In this document: positions 8,426 through 17,249 of the stretch, one piece after another
Position numbering within the stretch: position 1 is the first letter of the stretch
Layout of the letters: the number at the start of each line of letters is the position of its first letter
Source: a bacterium
Lineage (GTDB): Bacteria; Patescibacteriota; Minisyncoccia; Moranbacterales; UBA2206
Direction: 5' to 3'
Assembly (NCBI GenBank): GCA_021779205.1
Contig: JAJYBE010000002.1
Location: forward strand, 1-36,056
Length of the DNA stretch: 36,056 bases
Notes under the pieces: generated by a model
What the model was told of the DNA's origin: nothing
Databases searched by the model: none
The model's input: only the letters and a program-made list of their open reading frames with translations
Program-made: the position numbers and the translations under genes

Positions 8426-9257
8426 CAAAGCCTTTCTGTTTCCATCCATCGATTCCATTTGAAAGTGAAAAGGCATTAAAAAATCCAAGATCGAAAAGCC
8501 TTACTGCGCCTTTGAATGAGTTGATGCCAGTTTTATCGTAAAGAATGATTTTTCTATTGGAATTTATTTCCAATCTTCTTTTTTCCAGCTCAGAAAGAGG
8601 AATGTTAATAGCAGTATTGAGATGTTCCGATGTGAAATCTTGGCTTGCCCGGACATCGATAATCAGAATATTTTTTTGATCGATTATTTTTTTCAAATCT
8701 TCCGGAGTGATGTATTTTACTTTTGCTTGATCGGAAAAAGAAGCCGGATTACCGGTGCTTACAGTGGGGCTGAAGCCATTTTTCCATTCGGCAAAACCGC
8801 CTTCAAGATAATAAATATTTTTGTAGCCATTGGAGGATAAGAAATTGGCGACAGAGTTGATAGTGGAGACATCCTCAGTATAATCAAGAAAAACATAAGG
8901 TTTGTTCTTGTCCAGTTTTGCAAGAGAAGCGGGTATGTCCGAAAAGGGAATATTTTGAGAATCTGCAATGTGTTCTGTTGCATAGTCAGTTCCATTGCGT
9001 AAATCAATAAGATTTATCGCTCCTTCAGTTTGGATCTTTTTCATCAAGCCTTGCGGTGTTATTTTGCTGATTTCGGATGTGTTGACAGTCTCGATTTTTG
9101 CTATTTGATTGATTTTTGTTGTTGTCTGGTTGGAATTTCTTGTGGCATAAAATTTAAAAATAGTGATTGCTGCGACAAAAACAATTAAAGCAAATCCGAT
9201 TGCTAAAATTTTGAGATTTTCTTTTTCTCCTTCTTTTTGGTAATGACTGTTTTGCAT
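8412..9257 (-). CDS. Membrane-anchored tandem rhodanese-fold protein lacking catalytic cysteines
   Basis: A 281-residue protein with one N-terminal membrane anchor (about 16-35) and two rhodanese-like domains (about 60-163 and 180-280). Each has the usual INLIDLR / ILIIDVR strand, an EHI / EHL helix start, a P-L/F-S loop, and a closing GG/NG-hydrophobic-x-W-K segment (GGFAEWKNG, NGIDGWKQKG). At the position of the sulfur-carrying cysteine the first domain has VFLDYTED (D125) and the second IILYDKTG (D241). The protein contains no cysteine anywhere, so it cannot do classical sulfur transfer. It probably serves as a binding or scaffold domain on the outer face of the membrane. It is the last gene of the priA-def-fmt transcript. 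Confidence 0.88.
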   Translation of the reverse strand: MQNSHYQKEGEKENLKILAIGFALIVFVAAITIFKFYATRNSNQTTTKINQIAKIETVNTSEISKITPQGLMKKIQTEGAINLIDLRNGTDYATEHIADSQNIPFSDIPASLAKLDKNKPYVFLDYTEDVSTINSVANFLSSNGYKNIYYLEGGFAEWKNGFSPTVSTGNPASFSDQAKVKYITPEDLKKIIDQKNILIIDVRASQDFTSEHLNTAINIPLSELEKRRLEINSNRKIILYDKTGINSFKGAVRLFDLGFFNAFSLSNGIDGWKQKGFETIK

Positions 9258-9272
9258 AAATTAAATCAATAA

Positions 9273-10235
9273 TTATTTTAGAATACTTCCGATAAAATCA
9301 GCATTGCCGTTAATGAATTTTTTTATGTCCAGGTTATTTTTGCCTTCTTTTTGTATTTCTTGCGGAAAAATCAAACCTTCACCTGCTTGAATAGCAATTT
9401 TTTCTTCTATTTGAAAAACCTCTCCCAAATGTTTTTTTTCTGTTGTATTCGCGTTGGAAAAAGTAATTTTGTTTAATTTTATTCGTAAAATTGAACCATT
9501 CTTTTCCCAATAAGTAAAAATGCCAGGCCATGCAAAAAAAGCGCGATAGCGATTATAAATTGATTGAGCCGAGTCGGACCAAATTATTTTTCCATCACTT
9601 CTTTCGATTAATTGACAGAGGGTGGCTTGTTTTTCGTTTTGAGGAGTTGATTTTATTTTTCTTTCAATCCAGAGCGGCAAGCTTTCCAGTATTAGTTTGA
9701 CCGATAGTGCGGATAGTCTTTGAGATAATTCAGAGGCGGTTTCATTATCACCGATAGCGATTTCTTGTTGTTTGATTATTTCACCGGTATCGATTCCTTT
9801 GTCCATCAGCATAAGTGTTACGCCGGTTTTTTTTTCTCCGCTCAGCAGAGCATTTTGAATGGGTGCCGGTCCGCGATAACTCGGGAGTAGCGATGCGTGG
9901 ATATTGATTGCTCCAAATCCGGGAAATTTCAGAATTGATTCCGGCAATATTTTGCCATAAGCGGCGACAATCAACAGATCAGGCGTTTGCTCTTTTAGCT
10001 TTATAATTTCTTCTTCATCAAGTTTTGATGGTGAAAAAACGGGAATATTGTATTTTTCCGCTGTGATTTTTACCGCAGTTTTTTCCAGAGTTTGTTTTCG
10101 CCCGACTTTTTTATCCGGTTGGGTGTATACTCCGATTAAATTATAATTATTTTCAATAAGTGCAACCAGAATTGCGTTGGCAAATTCCGATGTTCCCATA
10201 AAAATTGTACGCAATTTAATCGATTTTTGTTGCAT
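9273..10235 (-). CDS. fmt: Methionyl-tRNA formyltransferase
   Basis: Transfers a formyl group from 10-formyltetrahydrofolate to initiator Met-tRNA. At 320 residues it has the N-terminal Rossmann-like fold (RTIFMGTSEFA), the catalytic Asn and His (N111, H113 in AINIHASLLP), the SLLPSYRGPAP loop (115-125), the catalytic D149 in GIDTG and a C-terminal OB-like domain. The product may start at M1 or at the internal MGTSEF; M1 is kept because it sits 15 bases after the def stop. It is paired with peptide deformylase in the same operon, the classic arrangement. Confidence 0.96.
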   Translation of the reverse strand: MQQKSIKLRTIFMGTSEFANAILVALIENNYNLIGVYTQPDKKVGRKQTLEKTAVKITAEKYNIPVFSPSKLDEEEIIKLKEQTPDLLIVAAYGKILPESILKFPGFGAINIHASLLPSYRGPAPIQNALLSGEKKTGVTLMLMDKGIDTGEIIKQQEIAIGDNETASELSQRLSALSVKLILESLPLWIERKIKSTPQNEKQATLCQLIERSDGKIIWSDSAQSIYNRYRAFFAWPGIFTYWEKNGSILRIKLNKITFSNANTTEKKHLGEVFQIEEKIAIQAGEGLIFPQEIQKEGKNNLDIKKFINGNADFIGSILK

Positions 10236-10250
10236 ATTTTTTTGGTTTTA

Positions 10251-10703
10251 TTATTTTTTAGTTTTTAAGCGGTCAATATATAAAATACCATCAAGATGAT
10301 CTATTTCATGCTGAAAAGCTCTGGCTAGGATTCCGGTTGCTTCAAGGGTGATTTCTTTTGCGTTTTTTCCGATTGCTTCGACAACGACTTTTTTGGATCT
10401 TTTTATCGGAATAAATTGACCGGGAAAAGATAGGCAGCCTTCTTCAGCGGTTTCTTTGCTCCAGGATTTTAATTTAAATTGCGGATTAATGAGAACATAA
10501 ATTTTTCTTTCATATTTGACTATGCAAATGCGAAAAGATTTTCCTATCTGCGGAGCGGCTAAGCCCATGCCGTTATTTGCTTCCATCGTTTCTATCATAT
10601 CCAGAATCAACTCTTGGATTTGAGGATCGGCAGGGTTTTTAACTATTTCCGTTTTTTGCTTAAGAATAGGATCCGGGTAGATTTTTATTGGCAAAATTGT
10701 CAT
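10251..10703 (-). CDS. def: Peptide deformylase
   Basis: Removes the formyl group from nascent proteins. All three family motifs are present in 150 residues: motif I GMGLAAPQIG (45-54), motif II EGCLS (88-92) with metal ligand C90, and motif III HEIDH (132-136) with two histidine ligands and the catalytic glutamate. The EGCLS form is the common bacterial one. It starts 11 bases after the priA stop and is followed by fmt, which supplies its substrate. Confidence 0.97.
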   Translation of the reverse strand: MTILPIKIYPDPILKQKTEIVKNPADPQIQELILDMIETMEANNGMGLAAPQIGKSFRICIVKYERKIYVLINPQFKLKSWSKETAEEGCLSFPGQFIPIKRSKKVVVEAIGKNAKEITLEATGILARAFQHEIDHLDGILYIDRLKTKK

Positions 10704-10714
10704 TTTTTTAAAAA

Positions 10715-12718
10715 TTAAATAATAGAAATTGGATCGATATCAACAATCCAACCGGAGGAAAGCGAGCCTAGAATAGCTGCAATTTTTTTTTCCAAAAAGG
10801 AATCGAATTTGATGATCAGCTGTTTGCGAAATTTTCCTTTTATTTTTGCGGAAAAACAATCTTGTGGGGCGGTTACTTTTAATCGGTTATCAGCAAAAAT
10901 GAGAAGTTGATAAACTTTTTCAGTTTCCAAATCAACCTTTTTTTTATTATAATCTTGAAAAATCAACTTGGCAATTTTATTAAAAGGAGGATAGGACAGT
11001 ATTTTCCGATCGGACAATTCTTGTTCATAGAAGTTTATGTAATTCTTTTCGGAAACGGATTTGAATAATTTATTTTCCGGATGATAGGTTTGAATAATAA
11101 CCGTTCCGGGAAATATTGCCCCCGGGCGAGAAACGCGCCCGGAAATTTGCATTAAATCTTGCCAAGCTTTTTCTTGTGTATTCCAAGACGGAAGCGCAAG
11201 CATATTATCGGCGTCAATGATTCCAATCAAAGACATTTTTGGAAAGCCCCAGCCTTTAGTGATCATTTGCGTTCCGACTACAATATCCGCTTCGCCTTGT
11301 GAAATTTTTTGATATATTTTTTTATGAAAATCTTTTTCTTTTGCATTTTCCGTATCAATACGAAAAATTTTGGCTGCTGGAAATAGCGCATTTATTTCTT
11401 TCTCTACTTTTTGCGTGCCTAATCCGATATTTTTGAAAATAATTTTTTTACATTTGGAACATTCCGGAATGACGGGAGAAATGTAGGAGCAAGAAGGGCA
11501 TTTATAATTTCCGAAATTATTATAGATTAGGGCGTGATCGCAGTTAGGACAGCGAAGCACTGTTTTGCAGTTATTGCAAATTGAAAAAGCGCTCATTCCT
11601 TGGCGATTGATGAATAAAATGCTTTGCAATCCGTTTTTAAGCGCATAGGCAATTTCTGCCTTTAGTTTTTTGGAAATGCAAGAATAATTTTTTATCCAAT
11701 GTTCTTTTCGCATATCAACGATAGTTGTTGTGAGCGGTGGTTTTTTAAGATTTTTCAATTCCAATTCCGGTAATTTCAATAGTTGGCGTTTATTGATTTG
11801 TGTTTGATAAAAAGAGGCTATGCTTGGCGTGGCTGATCCGAAGACTATTTTGCAATCATTGATTTTTGCCAATTTTTCTGCCACGGTTCTTGCATCATAG
11901 CGGGGAGTTTTCTCCCATTGTTTGAAAGACATGTCTTGTTCTTCATCAACTATAATTAGCGCTAATTGTTTAAAGGGGGCGAAGACAGACATTCGTGTTC
12001 CAATAATTATTTTTGCTTTTCCTGATTTTATGTTTTGCCAATTGGAATATAGATCGCTATTTTTCAGACTACTGCTAAAAAGGACGATTTCTGCCGGATT
12101 GAAATAGTCGCCATATCTTTCCATTGCCTGAGGAGTCAATGTTTTTTCCGGCACCAGAACCAGGAATTGATTTTGCGAGTCGTGTTTTTTTAGCTTAAGA
12201 ATGGAATGAATATACACTTCTGTTTTGCCCGATCCCGAAGGGCCATAAAGCAAGTAGGGAAGCGATTTGTTTTTTTCAGCGCCTTGCGTGATAGCGTTCA
12301 CTGCTTTTTTTTGGGCGAGAGTCAAATCAATGGTTGGCGGGTTAGGCGTTTTTTGTTTATTTTTTTCTGTTGTTTTGATTTTCGCCTTGGTTATTTTGAT
12401 GATGAAATTTTTAAGTACTGTTCCCAATGGAGCAAAATAATAAACAGAAAGATATTCCGCTAATGCGATTTGTTGAGAAGTTAAAAAATCTTTTTCCAGA
12501 ATTTTATCAATATTTTTTAGATTTTGTGTGGGTGAAATTTTTGTTCGAGCATTATTTTCAACGACAATGCCTTCGATAATTCTTGTGGAAAATGGTATTG
12601 AAACCAGCGATCCGACGGAAATATTTTCAGTTGAGAAGTAGCAAAAAAACGGCTCCCTATTAAGCGGAATTTTAGTTAACGGAACAATATTTAGGAGGTA
12701 TTTAGTTTTTTTTAGCAT
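10715..12718 (-). CDS. priA: Primosomal replication restart helicase PriA
   Basis: A 3'-5' helicase that reloads the replisome at stalled forks. At 667 residues it is somewhat short for PriA. It has an N-terminal DNA-binding region (1-120), Walker A GPSGSGKT (159-166), motif II DEEQ (258-261), motif III GSATP (294-298), and an eight-cysteine zinc region (C381, C384, C390, C393, C407, C410, C420, C423) inside the second helicase lobe. The latter contains VVGTQMITKGWGFP and a GRVSRPG stretch. Motif II is DEEH in most PriA proteins; Gln replaces His here. First gene of a minus-strand operon, divergent from pilD. Confidence 0.96.
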   Translation of the reverse strand: MLKKTKYLLNIVPLTKIPLNREPFFCYFSTENISVGSLVSIPFSTRIIEGIVVENNARTKISPTQNLKNIDKILEKDFLTSQQIALAEYLSVYYFAPLGTVLKNFIIKITKAKIKTTEKNKQKTPNPPTIDLTLAQKKAVNAITQGAEKNKSLPYLLYGPSGSGKTEVYIHSILKLKKHDSQNQFLVLVPEKTLTPQAMERYGDYFNPAEIVLFSSSLKNSDLYSNWQNIKSGKAKIIIGTRMSVFAPFKQLALIIVDEEQDMSFKQWEKTPRYDARTVAEKLAKINDCKIVFGSATPSIASFYQTQINKRQLLKLPELELKNLKKPPLTTTIVDMRKEHWIKNYSCISKKLKAEIAYALKNGLQSILFINRQGMSAFSICNNCKTVLRCPNCDHALIYNNFGNYKCPSCSYISPVIPECSKCKKIIFKNIGLGTQKVEKEINALFPAAKIFRIDTENAKEKDFHKKIYQKISQGEADIVVGTQMITKGWGFPKMSLIGIIDADNMLALPSWNTQEKAWQDLMQISGRVSRPGAIFPGTVIIQTYHPENKLFKSVSEKNYINFYEQELSDRKILSYPPFNKIAKLIFQDYNKKKVDLETEKVYQLLIFADNRLKVTAPQDCFSAKIKGKFRKQLIIKFDSFLEKKIAAILGSLSSGWIVDIDPISII

Positions 12719-12925
12719 GAGTTTATTTTAGGGCGGTTGTGTGATTTTAGCAAGCAAGTAAGAGTATTTTTTTGTGAATTTGCCATTTGCCGCAAACAAG
12801 CCAGTGGCTAAATTTATTTTTTTATGTTAAAATTAAAACAGTTGAAAAATAATCGGCAAGATGGAATAATCGCGCACCTGAAAAATAGAGTGCGATAATT
12901 GAAAAATTAAAAATAATTCAAATTT
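12719..12925. promoter_or_regulatory. Divergent intergenic region between priA and pilD
   Basis: This 207-base AT-rich spacer must hold promoters for both strands, but no convincing -35/-10 pair could be fixed. An imperfect inverted repeat at 12865-12877 and 12890-12900 (AATAATCGCGCAC / GTGCGATAATT) would fold as a stem-loop in the pilD leader. A small near-palindrome AGCCAGTGGCT lies near 12800. Confidence 0.35.
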
Positions 12926-13717
12926 ATGTTGGCAATTTTTTTTGTTTTCGGTCTTATTATTGGCAGTTTTCTTAATGTGGTGGTTTATCGCACCAATTTG
13001 GCGGAAACGCTTTTGGGACGATCGCATTGTCCGAAATGCAAAAAAAAGATTCGCTGGTATGATAATATTCCGGTTTTGAGTTTTGTTTTTCTTGGAGCAA
13101 AATGCCGCGATTGCGGGAAAAAAATTTCTTGGATTTATCCGCTGGTTGAATTGCTAACCGGAGTAATTTTTGCTTTTTTGGGAACGAAGTTTTTTGTGCT
13201 TTCTGATCCGATAACTTGGTTTTCCGCTTCCTATTATCTGGCAATCGCGTCTATTTTGATTGTGATTTTTGTTTATGATTGGCTGTATATGGAAATTCCC
13301 GGCCTCGTGCTTTGGCTAGGTGTCGGAATTGCGATTTTTGGTAATTTGGTTATTGATTTGCAAAAAAACGTTTTTAGAGGGGGGATTTTAAACAGTCTAA
13401 CCTACTCCGGAGTATTAGCGGCTTTTTGCGCTTTTATTTTTTTCTTTACGCTTTCCAAAGTCTCTAAGGAAAAATGGATGGGAATGGGGGATGTTTTCTT
13501 AGTGATTCTTTTGGGTTTGGTTTTAGGCTGGCCAAAAATTCTTTTGGGGCTATTTTTAGCTTTTGCGATTGGCGCAATTTGTGGTATTATTTTGATAGTG
13601 ATAGGAAAAAAGAAAATGAGTAGTCAAATTCCTTTTGCACCTTTTTTGGTCTTGGGAACGATTGTTACAATGCTCTATTATGAGCCACTAATTGGTTGGT
13701 ATCTGCATTTTTTTTAG
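12926..13717 (+). CDS. pilD: Prepilin peptidase (type IV leader peptidase, A24)
   Basis: A polytopic membrane aspartic protease that cuts the short leader of prepilins and usually N-methylates the new end. At 263 residues it has the two CxxC pairs of the cytoplasmic loop (C35, C38, C60, C63, in HCPKCKKKIRWYDNIP and AKCRDCG), and both catalytic aspartates: D118 in YDWLYMEIP and D189 in MGMGDV. About eight membrane segments are seen. It stands directly in front of eight pilin-like genes that carry its cleavage signal, so it probably processes them. The pilus motor genes are not in the window. Confidence 0.95.
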   Translation: MLAIFFVFGLIIGSFLNVVVYRTNLAETLLGRSHCPKCKKKIRWYDNIPVLSFVFLGAKCRDCGKKISWIYPLVELLTGVIFAFLGTKFFVLSDPITWFSASYYLAIASILIVIFVYDWLYMEIPGLVLWLGVGIAIFGNLVIDLQKNVFRGGILNSLTYSGVLAAFCAFIFFFTLSKVSKEKWMGMGDVFLVILLGLVLGWPKILLGLFLAFAIGAICGIILIVIGKKKMSSQIPFAPFLVLGTIVTMLYYEPLIGWYLHFF

Positions 13718-13737
13718 GAAGTGATATTTTTTATTAT

Positions 13738-14166
13738 ATGTCAAAAAAAATAAAAGCATTTACCTTAATTGAAATACTGATTGTCGTCGCCATTTTGGCT
13801 GTTTTGAGTGCTGTTTCGTGGTTAAATTTGAACAATTCAAAAAAATCCGCTGATGTTGGGAATGCTTGTTCGCAAGTGGCGGCCTATATCAATAAAGCTC
13901 GAAATTATGCAGTTTCCGGCACTGTTAAATCGGCAACAGTAACCGTATCAGGAAAAGAAATCAACGTTTCAATTACGCCCAATAGCGGAACGGTTACTAG
14001 TGAGAGCTATATGCTCAAGGGTGATGTTTCTTGTTCATCATCATCATCATCATTTTCGTATTTAGCACCCAATGGAGTTGGCGTTAGCGGAACAATAAAA
14101 TGCTCATCATCCGATGGAAGCGTAAAAACTGTTATAGTTACACCATATCAAGCGGTTTGCAACTAG
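13738..14166 (+). CDS. Type IV pilin-like protein, GspH/FimT type (cassette 1)
   Basis: A 142-residue prepilin. The start at 13738 gives MSKKIKA followed by FTLIEILIVVAIL, a class III signal cut after A7 with glutamate at +5 and a hydrophobic helix of about 20 residues. The body is Ser/Thr-rich with a run of six serines encoded by TCA repeats (14035-14052) and a final cysteine. An upstream in-frame start at 13696 would overlap pilD and hide the leader, so it is rejected. Position as the first of four, ahead of PilV-, PilW- and PilX-like proteins, suggests a minor pilin that starts pilus assembly. Confidence 0.85.
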   Translation: MSKKIKAFTLIEILIVVAILAVLSAVSWLNLNNSKKSADVGNACSQVAAYINKARNYAVSGTVKSATVTVSGKEINVSITPNSGTVTSESYMLKGDVSCSSSSSSFSYLAPNGVGVSGTIKCSSSDGSVKTVIVTPYQAVCN

Positions 14167-14186
14167 AATGATTAAAATAGATTAAA

Positions 14187-14732
14187 ATGAGAAAAAAAAA
14201 TAAAAACAATAAGCAAAAAATGTTTGTCAGAAAAAAAGGCTTTATGATGATTGAAGCAGTTTTTTCTATTTTTATTACCGGAATCGCACTGGTAGCTTTC
14301 TTAAATGTTTTGGGAATTATGTATAAAGCTGAATTTAATAAAAGAGATTATGTTATTGCAACTAATTTGGCGCAGGAGGAAATTGAATTGGTACGAAATA
14401 TTAGGGATAATAATTGGAAAACATCAGGAAAGGCATTTGATTGTCCAGGAGATCCGCTTGGTTGTCATGTTTTTCCGTCAAATGGAAATTTATGCATAGA
14501 TTATTCTATGACAAATTCAATTTCTTGCGACACTAAAGATAAAAGGCAATTATATATTAACAACGATGAATTTTATCAGTATGACAGTTCCAACGCTCAC
14601 GCGACAAAGTTTTACAGATATTTTATTCTTTCCGGCAGTGGTGATTCGAGGATAATAACGGTTAGTGTGACTTGGGATAACAATGAAATTAAAGTTCAAG
14701 ATACTCTATATGCTTGGGCTGATGCTTCGTAA
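14187..14732 (+). CDS. Type IV pilin-like protein, PilV type (cassette 1)
   Basis: A 181-residue prepilin. The leader is long and basic (MRKKNKNNKQKMFVRKKG), cut after G18, followed by FMMIEAVFSIFITGIALV with glutamate at +5. A second possible start is the ATG at 14220, which would give a shorter leader. The segment NLAQEEIELVRNIRDNN just after the helix is typical of PilV/PulI-like minor pilins and recurs in the protein at 17748. Four cysteines lie in the globular part. Probably a minor pilin of the tip complex. Confidence 0.85.
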   Translation: MRKKNKNNKQKMFVRKKGFMMIEAVFSIFITGIALVAFLNVLGIMYKAEFNKRDYVIATNLAQEEIELVRNIRDNNWKTSGKAFDCPGDPLGCHVFPSNGNLCIDYSMTNSISCDTKDKRQLYINNDEFYQYDSSNAHATKFYRYFILSGSGDSRIITVSVTWDNNEIKVQDTLYAWADAS

Positions 14733-14750
14733 TAAAATAAAAAAAGAAAA

Positions 14751-15221
14751 ATGCAGGAAATATTTAAAAAAAAAGGCGGACTGACTTTAATTGAAATGCT
14801 GGTGGCTATTTTTGTTTTTTCTATAACGATTGCCGCTAGCATGGCGGTGGCTGCTACATATCTCAAGAGTAGCTATGCTATTAAAAAATATCAAGAAAAT
14901 AGTGAAGAGTTATCATCAGCTTTAAATTATATTTCCAAAGATATTCGGATGAGCAATACCTTGTCTGATAGTAGTGGCAATGGAATAAATGCAAGCATTA
15001 ATTTGACACCCAATAGCGAAAGCGCTTCCGTGTCGTATGCTTTTGATAATAGTCAGAATATTTTAAGTAAAGAAGGAAACCCGATTATTAGTAATATTGG
15101 CGGTTATTTTTATATAAAAAATTATTCAGCCATTCCAAGCATTACAATTGTCATTTGGAAGAAGAATTTTCCTGGTTTTCCCGTTCAAACAACAGTCTCG
15201 ATGCGCAGTGGCTATAAATAG
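14751..15221 (+). CDS. Type IV pilin-like protein, PilW/PulJ type (cassette 1)
   Basis: A 156-residue prepilin. The leader MQEIFKKKGG is cut after G10, followed by LTLIEMLVAIFVFSITIA with glutamate at +5. The stretch ALNYISKDIRMSNTL after the helix matches the PilW/PulJ pattern and recurs as AIETMAKNIRMSRKL in the protein at 18314, showing that the two cassettes are related. There is no cysteine. Likely minor pilin in the same operon, 18 bases after its neighbour. Confidence 0.85.
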   Translation: MQEIFKKKGGLTLIEMLVAIFVFSITIAASMAVAATYLKSSYAIKKYQENSEELSSALNYISKDIRMSNTLSDSSGNGINASINLTPNSESASVSYAFDNSQNILSKEGNPIISNIGGYFYIKNYSAIPSITIVIWKKNFPGFPVQTTVSMRSGYK

Positions 15222-15238
15222 AAATAAAATAAAAAAGT

Positions 15239-17212
15239 ATGAAGAATGAGAGAATAATTTATCAAAAAGGTTCAATGCTTGTCGGCGTGTTGATCGTATT
15301 TTTAATGATTTCAATGGTGGCGATTGCCATCATTAATCGCTCGCTTCAAGGGACGGTTCTTACGGTAGATTCTAAAAAAGGTTATGCGACATATCAAAAT
15401 TCAGATTCAAGCGCGGAGAGTTTTTTGGATAAGTTTAAGAGTTTAGACAATGGAACATCCAATCAAATTCCGGAAAATACATCAGCCTTAAGTTTTTGCG
15501 GTGATACATTATGTTATAAAAAAGATGGGACAACTAAACTTGATTCTACTAAAAGCGTTAGCGATATTTTTAATTTTAAAACCAGCGCCACAGTGAATGA
15601 TGTTACCAGAACGATTTTTGCTCCTGTGCCTGATAGAATTGATGGAAAGTTGGGAGTGAGTGATTTGGAGGCGAAAAATTGCGATGGCATATATGCCCCT
15701 TGCAATGGATCATATAATAAATGTGATATAGGTATTAAGGTAGATGCTAGAGGTTTTGACTCAACGACAATGTTAAACTATGAAATCAGAAAATCAATCA
15801 ATTCGTCATTGGCATTTGGCGCGTCTAGTGGAGAGTATTATGGTTGGCAAAGAGTGCCTCAAGGAGATGCTACCTACGACCAATTTTTTGCAAAAGATGG
15901 AACGAAATTGCTTAAAAACGGTGATAGCTTGCTTAGTAATCAATATGGTCAGACATATTATTTCACTATCAAGGCCAGACACAAAAATCCTTTCAGTCTG
16001 GATTCGCTTTATTTGGATGATGGATCGGGAAAAGCTCCCCAAGAAGTTTTAATTGATAGCGCGCCAAAATGTAGCGGAACTGTAACTATCGGCACAACAA
16101 GCTATAATGCTCTTGATAAATTGGGATGTGTTACTTCGAATAATCAGCCGGCTGGAACAGAAACTTTCAAAAATTCCTATAATTGTTGTAACGGAACAGA
16201 GTGTTATATGCCTAGTCCGCATTGGACAAATAGTTCGGATAACACATGTGCTTTGGAGTTGTGTGACAATTCTGATCAAGAAGGTTTTCGTGATAATGTT
16301 GTTCCCGATGTTCCATCTGGTATTTTTGACGCACGAACTACTGGATTGGGTTGGTGTGGAACAGCAGTAATGTGCGTGCCAGGAAGAACATGCAAGGATC
16401 CTTATAGATATGTTGGGTATTGTAATTCTCCAAAAGATAAGAGCTCTCAATATGACGCTTTTCTCCCAGTCACAGACTGGAAATTTAATAATTTTGTAAA
16501 TGTAAATATGAATATTGTAGGAAATGCGCCAAACAGAACCGCAGGAGCTTTGGTAGAGCCTCGCTGTTCATATCACACTTGTCCAGCAGCTCCTTTGCAG
16601 AGTTGTGGAACTCCCACTGGTGGTTATGGATCTTTTAGCGCAAGTTTATCTTGTAACAATACGACAAATTGTGGACCATATACAGCTACGGTTTCATGCA
16701 ACCTATCTTGTGATTCCGGATATTATCCGGCAGTAGATAAGGCAAGCTCAACGACAGATCAAGTAACGATTAGTTATCCCAATAAATCATGTTGCTATAA
16801 GGATGCACCATCACCAGCTCCAACATGCGCAAGTGCCGGTTATAGTTGCGGATGGTTTCAAAGTTGGGTACCTATTTGTGGTAGTGGGTCGTGGAGTACT
16901 AGTTCATGCTGGAACCCTCATGGGTGCGGACCTGCTCCTACATGCTCTTGCGGCACGACAGGAAGTTGCACGGATACTTGCTCTGGAGTAGTTAGTGATA
17001 CGAGGAGTTGCACTGATCCGACCAATTTTGGCACTGCTTGTTATTCGGGAGCGAATAATTGTGGAGACACGAATACTGGAACAATTCAGTGCGATGGTAG
17101 TTGTAGCGCGTCAGTTCCTGCAGATATTGCTCCCACTACTTGTTGCGATGGAAGCACGGTGAGCTGTGGTGCTAGCTGTACTGTTACTTGTCCACCACCG
17201 GCTTTGCCTTAA
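15239..17212 (+). CDS. PilX-like pilin with giant Cys-rich C-terminal region
   Basis: A 657-residue protein in the PilX place of cassette 1. A basic leader ending at G11 precedes SMLVGVLIVFLMISMVAIAI, a prepilin-like helix lacking the glutamate at +5, as in PilX/GspK proteins. The first 150 residues resemble the short PilX-like protein at 18881, but the remaining 500 or so are a Cys-rich tail (about 44 Cys in the whole protein) with motifs such as CCNGTECYMP and many CG/SC pairs, rich in Ser, Thr, Gly. The tail looks extracellular and disulfide-bonded. By analogy with PilX-PilY1 and GspK, it could form the pilus tip and act as an adhesin; this is inference. Confidence 0.82.
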   Translation: MKNERIIYQKGSMLVGVLIVFLMISMVAIAIINRSLQGTVLTVDSKKGYATYQNSDSSAESFLDKFKSLDNGTSNQIPENTSALSFCGDTLCYKKDGTTKLDSTKSVSDIFNFKTSATVNDVTRTIFAPVPDRIDGKLGVSDLEAKNCDGIYAPCNGSYNKCDIGIKVDARGFDSTTMLNYEIRKSINSSLAFGASSGEYYGWQRVPQGDATYDQFFAKDGTKLLKNGDSLLSNQYGQTYYFTIKARHKNPFSLDSLYLDDGSGKAPQEVLIDSAPKCSGTVTIGTTSYNALDKLGCVTSNNQPAGTETFKNSYNCCNGTECYMPSPHWTNSSDNTCALELCDNSDQEGFRDNVVPDVPSGIFDARTTGLGWCGTAVMCVPGRTCKDPYRYVGYCNSPKDKSSQYDAFLPVTDWKFNNFVNVNMNIVGNAPNRTAGALVEPRCSYHTCPAAPLQSCGTPTGGYGSFSASLSCNNTTNCGPYTATVSCNLSCDSGYYPAVDKASSTTDQVTISYPNKSCCYKDAPSPAPTCASAGYSCGWFQSWVPICGSGSWSTSSCWNPHGCGPAPTCSCGTTGSCTDTCSGVVSDTRSCTDPTNFGTACYSGANNCGDTNTGTIQCDGSCSASVPADIAPTTCCDGSTVSCGASCTVTCPPPALP

Positions 17213-17249
17213 TTTTATTATATGAGGGTAGGGTTTTTAAGATTAAAGA

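Noticed and set aside
16049..16450. 133-codon open frame on the minus strand inside the giant PilX-like gene
   Set aside because: Shadow frame rich in Ile, Ser, Thr and Cys from complementary codons; no start signal or motif.
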